11,264 bases of DNA from contig JBFMFE010000003.1 of assembly GCA_040752295.1 (NCBI GenBank), positions 1-11,264 of the forward strand, given 5' to 3'. The notes under the pieces are model-generated. The model saw nothing but the letters and a program-made list of their open reading frames with translations. It ran no database searches and was not told the DNA's origin. Made by a program: the position numbers and the translations under genes. Positions 5,130 through 11,264 of this stretch are shown here, piece by piece; the stretch's first letter is position 1, and every line of letters begins with the position of its first letter. Source of the DNA: JBFMFE01 sp040752295 (GTDB taxonomy: Bacteria > UBP15 > UBA6099 > JBFMBQ01).

Positions 5130-6455
5130 ATGACTAAAAAACTCATCTGGATGACATTCATGTTGTTGATAACGACCTTTTTTCCAGTATTCGTATCTGC
5201 CGCCGGGGAAGATACCGGTGGTTCTCTTCAAGAGCAAATTGACGCCCTGAAGAAGGACTTCGCGGATATGAAATCCTACTACGAGCAAAGGATTCAAGAC
5301 CTTGAACGGCAGGTAAATGAGTTGAAAGCTGCCGGCACCGCAGCGCCGGAACAGGCGGAGGAGGCTGCGCCGGAGGAATTTACCGCCGCGCCCTACGGGA
5401 TTTCGCCCGGCGGGCTTTCTCAGACAACAAACCCAGATATAAGCGTCATTGGTGATTTCCGTCTGTCTTACGACCAGGACGGAGACAAGCAATTCAGCCT
5501 GAGCGAGATGGAACTATCGCTCCAGGGCGCCGTTGATCCATACTCGCGGGCAGACTTCTTCACCGCGCTGCACGAACACGAGGGGAACATCGAGGCGGAA
5601 CTCGAAGAAGGATACATTACGCTGCTTCAACCGCCCCGGTTCCTGCCACTGCCGCGGAACACAACCCTGAAATTCGGCAAATTTCTCGCCGCGGCGGGCA
5701 AGACGAACCGGTTCCATCCGCACTCGCTTTTTTACGCCGACCGGCCCCTCGTACTTACGAACCTTTTCGGCCATCACGGGTTCGCAGAAGCGGGTGTCTC
5801 ATTGAGCACCCTCATCCCGAATCCCGCCGACAGGTACATCAACTTCGAATTCGAGGTGCTTAACAAATTCTCCGAGCCGCATGTTCACGCTCATTCAGAA
5901 ACAGAAGAAGAACACCATGAGGAAGAAGAGGTTGCCGCAAGCCAGCGGAGTTTCCGTGACTGGGTTTATCTCGGCCGTCTGAGCACATTCCACGAATTCA
6001 GTGACAACTCGAACCTCGAACTCGGTCTCACCGCCGCAACGGGCAAGAATCCGTCCTCCCGCCTGCGCACGAATATACAGGGATTCGATTTCACCTACAG
6101 GTGGAAACCGCTCGAAACGGCGCTCTACAAAGCCTTCACATGGCAAAACGAATTCTTCTTGGCGCAGAAGGACACCGGGGAAACCACGAACAAGAGCTTC
6201 GGCTGGTATTCCATGGGACACTGGCAGCTTGACCGCGAATGGGCGCTGGGTGTCCGGTACGACCGCTCCGAACTGCCGGATCACCCCGACAACCGGGACA
6301 CCGGATATTCGCTCTTTGTCAATTTCCTTCCGACGGAGTTCACCCGCTACACGCTTCAATACAAGCACACCGATAAGAACTACGCGGAAGACGACGATCT
6401 GTTTCTGTTCCAGATCAATTTCAACATCGGCACGCATGGCGCGCACTCATTCTAA
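5130..6455 (+). CDS. Zinc-type outer-membrane beta-barrel with His/Glu-rich loop
   Basis: A 441-residue outer-membrane protein with no TonB box or plug. Signal peptide at residues 1-24 (ends VFVSA). A coiled coil follows (about 32-68, LQEQIDALKKDF through LERQVNEL), then an Ala/Pro/Glu linker to about 88. From about 103 to the end is a barrel with alternating strands and the family's landmarks: YSRADFFTAL, ELEEGYITLL, LKFGKFLAAAGKTNRFHPH, YADRPLVLTNLFG and AGVSLSTL. A periplasm-anchoring coiled coil plus barrel is typical of such channels. Histidine is abundant in likely loops: HEH (148-150), HPH (196-198), HH (215-216) and HVHAH plus EEEHHEEEE (251-267). Family knowledge: related proteins sit upstream of znuA-type genes and are often called zinc-regulated outer-membrane proteins. 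AAGGAGGCG at 5117-5125 supports the ATG. Zinc passage is inferred. Confidence 0.8.
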   Translation: MTKKLIWMTFMLLITTFFPVFVSAAGEDTGGSLQEQIDALKKDFADMKSYYEQRIQDLERQVNELKAAGTAAPEQAEEAAPEEFTAAPYGISPGGLSQTTNPDISVIGDFRLSYDQDGDKQFSLSEMELSLQGAVDPYSRADFFTALHEHEGNIEAELEEGYITLLQPPRFLPLPRNTTLKFGKFLAAAGKTNRFHPHSLFYADRPLVLTNLFGHHGFAEAGVSLSTLIPNPADRYINFEFEVLNKFSEPHVHAHSETEEEHHEEEEVAASQRSFRDWVYLGRLSTFHEFSDNSNLELGLTAATGKNPSSRLRTNIQGFDFTYRWKPLETALYKAFTWQNEFFLAQKDTGETTNKSFGWYSMGHWQLDREWALGVRYDRSELPDHPDNRDTGYSLFVNFLPTEFTRYTLQYKHTDKNYAEDDDLFLFQINFNIGTHGAHSF

Positions 6456-6470
6456 CGGAGGTGATCATTC

Positions 6471-7397
6471 ATGTTGAAATCAAACAAAGTATGCCTGACT
6501 ATCGCAATATCATTCTTTGCATTTCTGTTCTTTTGCCATCCGGTGTTCTCTCTGGTCCGAGTCGTGACCACCACCACCGATCTCGCCGCCATAACACAGG
6601 AGGTGGGCAAGGACAAAGTGCAGGTTGAAAGTCTCTCGCGCGGCAACCAGGACCCGCATTTTGTTGACCCCAAGCCAAGTTTCATGGTGAAACTTCAAAA
6701 GGCCGACCTGCTGATCGTTGTCGGACTCGACCTTGAAATCGGATACATACAGCCTCTGATAGACGGCTCGCGCAACCCGAAAATTCGAAAAGGCGGCGCG
6801 GGCTACATGGATGCCTCCGCAGGCTGCGAAATCCTTCAGATACCCAATGTCAAAGTCGAGCGCTCAATGGGCGACATCCACATCTACGGCAACCCCCACT
6901 ACTGGCTCGATCCCGTCAACGGCAAGGTCATCGCGAAAAACATCGCCGTCGCCCTGTCGCGCGTTGACCCTGCCAATGCCGGTTTCTATTCCGAGAACGC
7001 AAAGAGTTTCGGGAAACGCATTGATGAGAAACTCGAAGAGTGGAAAAAGAAACTGGCGCCCTGCAAGGGAGCGGAAATCATCACCTACCACAACAGTTGG
7101 CCGAACTTCGCCCGACGCTTCGGAATTGTCGTGGCGGGGCACGTCGAGCCTAAGCCCGGCATCCCTCCAACGCCGTCACACACCGTCTCCGTGATAAGCA
7201 CGATAAAAGAAATAGGAATAAAGGCAATAGTCGTGGAACCGTACTTCGACAAAAAAGCGCCGAACGCCATCGCATCAAAAACAGGCGCGAAAGTGCTGGT
7301 GCTGCCGCCTTCCGTCGGCGGAGTCCAGGGGACAGACGACTACTTCGCGCTTTTCGATTACATCGTGTCCCAACTCGCCTCGGCGCTGGGAGGGTAA
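6471..7397 (+). CDS. znuA: Metal ABC transporter substrate-binding protein (ZnuA/TroA family)
   Basis: A 308-residue cluster A-I periplasmic binding protein that captures Zn(II) or Mn(II) for an ABC-3 permease. Signal peptide at residues 1-27 (hydrophobic, ends HPVFS). The mature protein opens RVVTTTTDLAAITQEVG, the standard first strand. Metal ligands at expected places: H63 (QDPHFVDPKPS), H143 (GNPHYWLDP), H207 (TYHNSWPNF) and an acidic residue, D260 or E256, in VEPYFDKKAPN. A His pattern at the third position favours zinc, though a fourth acidic ligand also occurs in Mn proteins. The His-rich flexible loop of gammaproteobacterial ZnuA is missing. GGAGGTGATC (6457-6466) is a strong ribosome site, and the barrel gene ends only 15 bases upstream. 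Nickel as substrate cannot be excluded, given the nikR neighbourhood. Confidence 0.88.
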   Translation: MLKSNKVCLTIAISFFAFLFFCHPVFSLVRVVTTTTDLAAITQEVGKDKVQVESLSRGNQDPHFVDPKPSFMVKLQKADLLIVVGLDLEIGYIQPLIDGSRNPKIRKGGAGYMDASAGCEILQIPNVKVERSMGDIHIYGNPHYWLDPVNGKVIAKNIAVALSRVDPANAGFYSENAKSFGKRIDEKLEEWKKKLAPCKGAEIITYHNSWPNFARRFGIVVAGHVEPKPGIPPTPSHTVSVISTIKEIGIKAIVVEPYFDKKAPNAIASKTGAKVLVLPPSVGGVQGTDDYFALFDYIVSQLASALGG

Positions 7398-7421
7398 TTT
7401 CGGAAAGGAGACAACCGCAAA

Positions 7422-8267
7422 ATGTTTGACCTGATGCTGCCGGCGCTGGCGGCGTGTTTCATCCTGACGGGGATTCACGCCTATCTGGGGATACACGTAG
7501 TGGAAAGAAAGGTCATCTTTGTGGATTTGTCGCTGGCGCAGGTGGCCGCGCTGGGCGCAGTGATTGCTTCTCTTTTCAAAATGGACATACACGGCAACGG
7601 CGCGTATATGATGTCGCTGTCTTTCACGTTCATCGGCGCCGCCGTTTTCTCACTCGCCCGGACACGTGACGACAAAATCCCGCAGGAAGCGATTATCGGC
7701 ATTGTGTACGCCGTCTCGACGTCGCTCGCCATCCTCGTGCTCAGCAAGTCAGCGGAAGCCGCCGAGCACCTTCAGGAAATGCTTGTCGGCAATATCCTTT
7801 TTGTCTCCTGGCACGACAACCTGAAAATCCTGATTCTTTACGGCGTCATCGGTCTGTTTCATGTCGTTTTCAGAAAACAGTTCGTCATGGTTTCTTTCGC
7901 CCTTGATGAAGCCGTCAACAGGAAATTCAAGGTGCGATTCTGGGATTTTCTTTTTTACATCACCTTCGGCTTTGTCGTCACGAGTTCCGTGCGCATCGCC
8001 GGGGTTCTTCTTGTGTTTTCGTTTCTCGTTGTGCCCGCCGTGTGCGGCGTGATGTTCGCCGGGAGTATCTGGAAGCGGCTGCTCGTCGGTTGGACGGTCG
8101 GGCTGCTTACGAGTTGTCTCGGCACTTACGGGTCCGTGAAGTTCGATTTCCCCACAGGCGCGTCGGTCGTCTGCGCTTTCGGACTTGTGCTGCTCGCGCT
8201 CGCGCCGGTTAAAATAATGCTGTTCAGGGTCGGTGCGCAACACAAGATTGGAAATCAAGCACTATGA
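7422..8267 (+). CDS. znuB: Metal ABC transporter permease (ZnuB/ABC-3 family)
   Basis: A 281-residue polytopic inner-membrane protein, mostly hydrophobic with about eight helices, that forms the channel of a Zn/Mn ABC importer. Typical landmarks: an early GIHAYLGIHVVERKVIFVDLSLAQVAALGAV region, matching the family's helix after the first periplasmic turn, a middle KIPQEAIIGIVYAVSTSLAIL helix, EMLVGNILFVSW, and the late TSSVRIAGVLLVFSFLVVPA region preceding the final helices. Nothing suggests truncation. AAAGGAG at 7404-7410 supports the ATG, and the gap to the binding-protein gene is 24 bases. The ATPase (ZnuC-type) usually lies between or next to these genes, but none is present on either side, so the transporter must borrow one encoded elsewhere. 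Confidence 0.9.
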   Translation: MFDLMLPALAACFILTGIHAYLGIHVVERKVIFVDLSLAQVAALGAVIASLFKMDIHGNGAYMMSLSFTFIGAAVFSLARTRDDKIPQEAIIGIVYAVSTSLAILVLSKSAEAAEHLQEMLVGNILFVSWHDNLKILILYGVIGLFHVVFRKQFVMVSFALDEAVNRKFKVRFWDFLFYITFGFVVTSSVRIAGVLLVFSFLVVPAVCGVMFAGSIWKRLLVGWTVGLLTSCLGTYGSVKFDFPTGASVVCAFGLVLLALAPVKIMLFRVGAQHKIGNQAL

Positions 8268-8281
8268 GGAGGTACATTGCA

Positions 8282-10090
8282 ATGAAGCATTCTTTCAAAT
8301 CCGTTGTCGTTCTCGCTATTTTGTCGCTTTTGGTTTCTTTTGCGACGGCGAAGGAATACGGGCTGCCGAAGCGGCTGCTCACGGACGAGATCGCGAGACT
8401 CGGCCCCGGCCCGGAAAACGGTGATTTCACATTCGTTGTCATGGGAGATACCCGCGACGGCTTTGCAATGTTCCGCTATATGATTGAACTCGCCAACCGC
8501 ATGAATCCGGCGTTCATTGTGGACGTCGGCGACCTCGTCCACAGCGGCGGCGACAACGAGCAGTATCTGCGGTATTACGAGGACATCAAGAGAAGCCGCG
8601 TCCCGTTTTTCTCGGTCATCGGCAATCACGAGAACGAAGCGCCCGGAGGGCTTGAGCGGTACAAGGAGATGTTCGGCGAGCCGGATTTTTATTTTGATTA
8701 CGGCGGCGCTCGTTTTATCGCGCTCGACAACGCCGCCGATGGCTACAAAATCACGGACGCCCAGTTCGGGTGGCTTGAGAAGCTGCTTCAGACAGACAAG
8801 ATAAAGTTTATTTTCATGCACGCGCCGCCGAAAACGCACGTATGGACCGAGGCAATGGAGCGGGAACCTTCCGAACGGTTCATGAAAATGGTTGAAAAAT
8901 ACAAGGTGCGCAAAATCTACTTCGGCCACGTCCACGCTTTCGACCGGCTGCGGCGCGGTAACACCGACTACGTGATGACCGGCTGCGCGGGGGGCGAGCC
9001 GGACCCAATTTCAAACTTCTACCACCGGCTCGCCGGGGGATATTATCAGTTCATGCTGGTTCAGGTGCGCGGCGGACAGGTGATGGACGTGCTGGTTGAG
9101 CCGAGCACCGCCGACATCTACGATTTTCCGAATGCAGACGGAGTTCCCATAGAAACCCCCTATGTGACATACCGCCACTTCAACACCCCAGTCATCCGCT
9201 CGTTCGAGGTGGACACGAGCGTGCCGGGGAACAAGCCGATTCCGGTGAAAGTGCAGGCAACGCACCATCCCGACTCACTCGAAACTGGATTGAGTTATGT
9301 CGAGGTGGAGTGTGAAAGCAAGAGCGGCGAGAAGACAGGCCCCGTGCGACTTACATCCGATCCATACGATGAACGCACTTGGTCGGGTGAACTCCCGCCA
9401 TTGAAGGCGCGGCCGCTCCGCTGTTCCGTGCGCGCCGAAAGCTCCGTCCACAGCGCCACGATGAATCTGTTTCCCCTCGTTTCTCCTCCAGCGGAGTCCA
9501 TTGAAAATATCCCCTTTACGATGGTCAGCATAGATCGGGACGATCCGCAGGTAGAAAACGAATTGGACATTCTCGACATAGGCATGGCTTACGACGATGA
9601 ATATTTTTACGTCCGCATTGAACTGGCAGCGCCTCCGGAAAAAGGCGACAAAACGAAAGGCATTTACAATCTCATCGGATTCGCTTTGCTTGATGAAAGC
9701 GTAGAGATCGTCGCGGATGTCGAAAAGATGCTGACCGCCGTACCTGTGTCCGTTTATGTTCCCCTTGCGCCAGCGCTGGGGATGCCATCCTGCTCGCTTT
9801 TTGATGTTTCCGAGTATAAAAAGGGGGAATTCAAACCATATAAAAAAGCATTGGATTGCAGGATCGTGGGGAGGATACTGTATTTTCGGCTGAACAGGGC
9901 CGCGGCCGGGCTCAAAGACACCCGCGGCGTGAAACTCCTTGCGCCGGCCGGACAATTGCTGCTCATGCCGAAACCGGACGTGCGCATCGCCGATGCCGCC
10001 AATATTACGCATATCAAACTCGGCGAGTTCAAGGGCGATCCCGCCGCCCCGTGGCCGTACACAAATTTAAGAGTGGTCGAGCCGGAATAA
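8282..10090 (+). CDS. Exported calcineurin-like metallophosphoesterase with unassigned C-terminal region
   Basis: A 602-residue predicted secreted phosphoesterase. The frame opens at 8264, inside the permease stop, but ATG at 8282 is preferred: AGGAGG (8267-8272) sits nine bases upstream and the product then begins a clean signal peptide (residues 1-23, ending SFATA). Catalytic motifs in order: VVMGDTRDG (D56, with Arg where many relatives have His, as in purple-acid-phosphatase-like forms), VDVGDLVHSGG (D84), IGNHEN (N115, H116), FMHAPP (H180) and FGHVHAF (H216, H218). These bind two metal ions. Residues about 300-602 are beta-rich: an Ig-like part with PIPVKVQATHH, then a stretch with LDIGMAYDDEYFYVRIELA that resembles DOMON/CBM9-like folds. 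Substrate unknown. It follows the permease by 14 bases, so it is probably co-transcribed with the metal genes. Confidence 0.88.
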   Translation: MKHSFKSVVVLAILSLLVSFATAKEYGLPKRLLTDEIARLGPGPENGDFTFVVMGDTRDGFAMFRYMIELANRMNPAFIVDVGDLVHSGGDNEQYLRYYEDIKRSRVPFFSVIGNHENEAPGGLERYKEMFGEPDFYFDYGGARFIALDNAADGYKITDAQFGWLEKLLQTDKIKFIFMHAPPKTHVWTEAMEREPSERFMKMVEKYKVRKIYFGHVHAFDRLRRGNTDYVMTGCAGGEPDPISNFYHRLAGGYYQFMLVQVRGGQVMDVLVEPSTADIYDFPNADGVPIETPYVTYRHFNTPVIRSFEVDTSVPGNKPIPVKVQATHHPDSLETGLSYVEVECESKSGEKTGPVRLTSDPYDERTWSGELPPLKARPLRCSVRAESSVHSATMNLFPLVSPPAESIENIPFTMVSIDRDDPQVENELDILDIGMAYDDEYFYVRIELAAPPEKGDKTKGIYNLIGFALLDESVEIVADVEKMLTAVPVSVYVPLAPALGMPSCSLFDVSEYKKGEFKPYKKALDCRIVGRILYFRLNRAAAGLKDTRGVKLLAPAGQLLLMPKPDVRIADAANITHIKLGEFKGDPAAPWPYTNLRVVEPE

Positions 10091-10134
10091 TGAGCAGGTG
10101 GATTAAAAGAGAGCGTAGAGAGGTAAAAAGATGA
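10090..10134 (+). CDS. Tiny 14-codon coupled ORF
   Basis: The phosphoesterase stop and this ATG overlap as TAATG (10088-10092). The frame encodes MSRWIKRERREVKR and its stop overlaps the next ATG (10131-10134). The peptide is strongly basic. It may be a coupling relay rather than a functional peptide. Its last 15 bases are identical to the end of the NikK-like gene (3948-3962), in the same frame. Existence as a real gene is doubtful. Confidence 0.2.
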   Translation: MSRWIKRERREVKR

Positions 10135-10193
10135 AACTGCGGATTATCCCGGCAGTGGTTTTATTAATAACTGAACTTTGGCAAATTTTATAG
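10131..10193 (+). pseudogene. Signal-peptide start of an exported gene cut off by an inserted element
   Basis: ATG at 10131 has a good ribosome site (GAGAGG 10118-10123) and overlaps the preceding stop. The product MKLRIIPAVVLLI looks like the first 13 residues of a Sec signal peptide. It then enters the inverted-repeat element at 10170 and stops at TAG 10191-10193 after seven more residues. Seen: start signals intact, reading frame lost at the element edge. Inferred: the last gene of this operon was broken here. Alternatively it was always a short ORF. Confidence 0.4.
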
Positions 10194-10296
10194 TAACGCG
10201 AGCTTCAAGTTTGCGATATCATTGGAAAAAAAATTTTCATCGTAAGCAGGATGTTTGCGTTACACTGGGAAATTATGATTTTTGCCAAATTTCAGT
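10170..10296. mobile_element. MITE-like element with terminal inverted repeats
   Basis: About 127 bases, AT-rich. The outer arms 10170-10185 and 10281-10296 are inverted copies matching at 15 of 16 positions (core CTGAA-N-TTTGGCAAA). Nested inside are further inverted pairs: GTAACGC 10193-10199 with GCGTTAC 10257-10263, GCTT 10202-10205 with AAGC 10244-10247, CGAT 10215-10218 with ATCG 10239-10242, and a central GAAAA/TTTTC. A TAA lies immediately outside CTGAA on the left (10168-10170) and outside TTCAG on the right (10296-10298), compatible with a 3-base target duplication. There is no transposase, so it would be non-autonomous. A long regulatory hairpin is the alternative. Confidence 0.55.
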
Positions 10297-10321
10297 AAAT
10301 GATTTATGGAGGTAATCGGAC

Positions 10322-11164
10322 ATGAGATTATGCGTAAAGAGAATAGCGATAATATGCATCTTTATCTTATCAGTTACACTGGTAATTTCAGGAACAGCAT
10401 TAATATTATTAACAGCCATAAATGCGAAACCATCGTTATTGGTCGGCGCCGGCCGCGTGGAGATTACACCTGAAATCGGCTGCTACCTGGGCGGTTACTA
10501 TGCCGCCACACAACGATCCATCGACGTACATGATCCGTTATACGCGCGCGCGCTCGTGCTGGACAACGGTTCCACACGCTTGGCTATCGTATCTCTGGAA
10601 CTCATCATCGCCAACGGGGTCATGGTCAATGAACTCAAGGAAATGATACGCAGGGAATTCGACATTCCGGCTGAAAATATCAGCGTTACCGCCACACATA
10701 CCCATACCGGCCCGGAAGGATATTACGAAGAGTTCGGGAAATATCCGAAGGAATACGTTCCGGAGATGAAGCAAGCCATTCAACGCAACACACTTGAAGC
10801 GGTACGGCAGGCCGTTGAGAATCCCGCCCCGGCATCCGTTGGCTTTGTGCAGTTCGATTTAGAGGGATTCAGCAGCAACCGGCATAATCCTGCCGGCCCG
10901 CTTGACCACACGGCAATTCTGTTTGTTGTAAAGGACGCTGCGGGGAAACCTGTTGCCGGATTTCTGAATTTCGCCGCGCACCCGACTGTCGTGCCCGCGG
11001 GCGACCTGCTGATAAGCGGGGATTGGCCGGGTGAATTTCAGCGCCTGATGGAAGAGAAAATGGGTGGCGGCGCGGTGTTTCTTTTTCTTCAGGGCGCCGC
11101 GGGTAACGTCGGCCCGGTTACGAGCAACAGTATCGAAGTGAACTTTCGCACTTTTTCACAATGA
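10322..11164 (+). pseudogene. Neutral/alkaline ceramidase-like protein, truncated at the C-terminus
   Basis: A 280-residue product belonging to the N-terminal domain of neutral/alkaline non-lysosomal ceramidases (N-acylsphingosine amidohydrolases), here with an N-terminal membrane anchor (residues about 8-32). Landmarks: LVGAGRVEITPE (40-51), YLGGYY (55-60), DPLYARALVLDNG, SVTATHTHTGPEGYY with zinc-ligand-like H126 and H128, NRHNPAGPLDH, LNFAAHPTVV with H220, and LQGAAGNVGP (256-265) at the nucleophile region, with Gly where Pseudomonas ceramidase has Ser. Family members usually exceed 400 residues and supply further zinc ligands (Glu and Tyr) from later sequence. This one stops at RTFSQ, and the following DNA turns AT-rich and non-coding, so the gene is broken. 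GGAGGT (10308-10313) supports the ATG. It lies directly behind the inverted-repeat element. Activity is unlikely. Confidence 0.75.
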
Positions 11165-11183
11165 TATTTTAGCATAGACCTAC

Positions 11184-11212
11184 TTGACATCATATATTTT
11201 TTGACTTATAAT
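11184..11212 (+). promoter_or_regulatory. Perfect consensus sigma70 promoter
   Basis: TTGACA (11184-11189), a 17-base spacer and TATAAT (11207-11212), all matching consensus exactly. It lies only 20 bases past the ceramidase-like stop, in AT-rich sequence unlike the gene before it, and drives the gene that starts at 11258. An unregulated promoter this strong is unusual. The inverted repeat over its start point suggests tight repression. Confidence 0.8.
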
Positions 11213-11236
11213 CTGTTAGTTAATACGCTAACAGAT
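11211..11236. promoter_or_regulatory. Inverted-repeat operator at the predicted transcription start
   Basis: ATCTGTTAG (11211-11219) and CTAACAGAT (11228-11236) are perfect 9-base inverted arms around an 8-base spacer. They begin within the -10 box and cover the predicted start near 11219. A dimeric repressor (TetR- or MarR-like in size) could bind here and block the promoter. No repressor is identified; it may be the gene downstream. An RNA hairpin at the 5' end of the message is the alternative. Confidence 0.55.
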
Positions 11237-11257
11237 ACAAGAACAAGGAGGCGGACC

Positions 11258-11264
11258 ATGGCAA
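11258..11264 (+). CDS. Start of a gene running off the right edge
   Basis: AAGGAGG (11245-11251) lies six bases before ATG at 11258, and the window ends after Met-Ala. It is the only gene served by the consensus promoter. Product unknown. Confidence 0.6.

Noticed and set aside
8264..8281. Earlier ATG for the phosphoesterase, overlapping the permease stop
   Set aside because: The AGGAGG ribosome site lies after this ATG, nine bases before 8282, so translation should begin at 8282.
8255..8935. 226-residue minus-strand ORF opposite the phosphoesterase catalytic domain
   Set aside because: The plus strand holds all the metallophosphoesterase motifs, so this is a mirror frame.
9275..10012. 245-residue minus-strand ORF under the phosphoesterase C-terminal half
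   Set aside because: The plus-strand frame is continuous from the catalytic domain with a good start and signal peptide. The antisense product is low-complexity and has no recognisable motif.
11211..11236. LexA (SOS) box at the right-edge promoter
   Set aside because: CTG and CAG ends are present, but they are 16 bases apart rather than the 10 of the E. coli-type box.
1..11264. CRISPR array, tRNA or rRNA genes
   Set aside because: No regularly spaced direct repeats and no tRNA- or rRNA-like segments were seen on either strand.

Overview
The window reads as chromosome from a Gram-negative bacterium. It encodes a TonB-dependent outer-membrane receptor, a second outer-membrane barrel, several Sec-type signal peptides and a NikR of the kind found in Geobacter-like deltaproteobacteria. 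Base composition is moderate, with G+C only slightly above half by eye. I would not name a species; deltaproteobacteria or a deep-branching Gram-negative candidate phylum both fit.

Left edge (1-519): the first 25 codons of a minus-strand AAA-type ATPase (DUF4143-like) with its own promoter, then about 440 bases of structured DNA with no convincing gene. Nickel block (475-4432): nikR behind a direct-repeat NikR operator, a terminator, a good sigma70 promoter, a possible 40-codon leader ORF, a TonB-dependent receptor, a DUF4198/NikK-like periplasmic protein and a NikL-like one-pass protein whose start overlaps the previous stop. Together they look like a NikR-controlled nickel route across the outer membrane and periplasm. 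The cytoplasmic-membrane transporter they should feed is not in the window.

Zinc-type block (about 4484-10090): an imperfect palindrome and a near-consensus promoter precede a small Cys/His membrane protein. Then come a His/Glu-rich outer-membrane barrel of the kind found next to zinc transporters, a ZnuA-like binding protein, a ZnuB-like permease and an exported metallophosphoesterase. All read in one direction with short gaps. The ABC ATPase that ZnuAB needs is absent between or beside them.

Right edge (10090-11264) shows rearrangement. A tiny coupled ORF leads into a signal-peptide ORF that is cut off by a roughly 127-bp element with terminal inverted repeats (MITE-like). Next comes a ceramidase-like gene that stops after about 280 codons, before its C-terminal catalytic residues. 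Beyond it are a consensus sigma70 promoter, a 9-bp inverted repeat at the predicted transcription start, and the first codons of another gene.

The theme is transition-metal acquisition (nickel, then probably zinc) from outer membrane to cytoplasm, followed by exported hydrolases and a scarred boundary.
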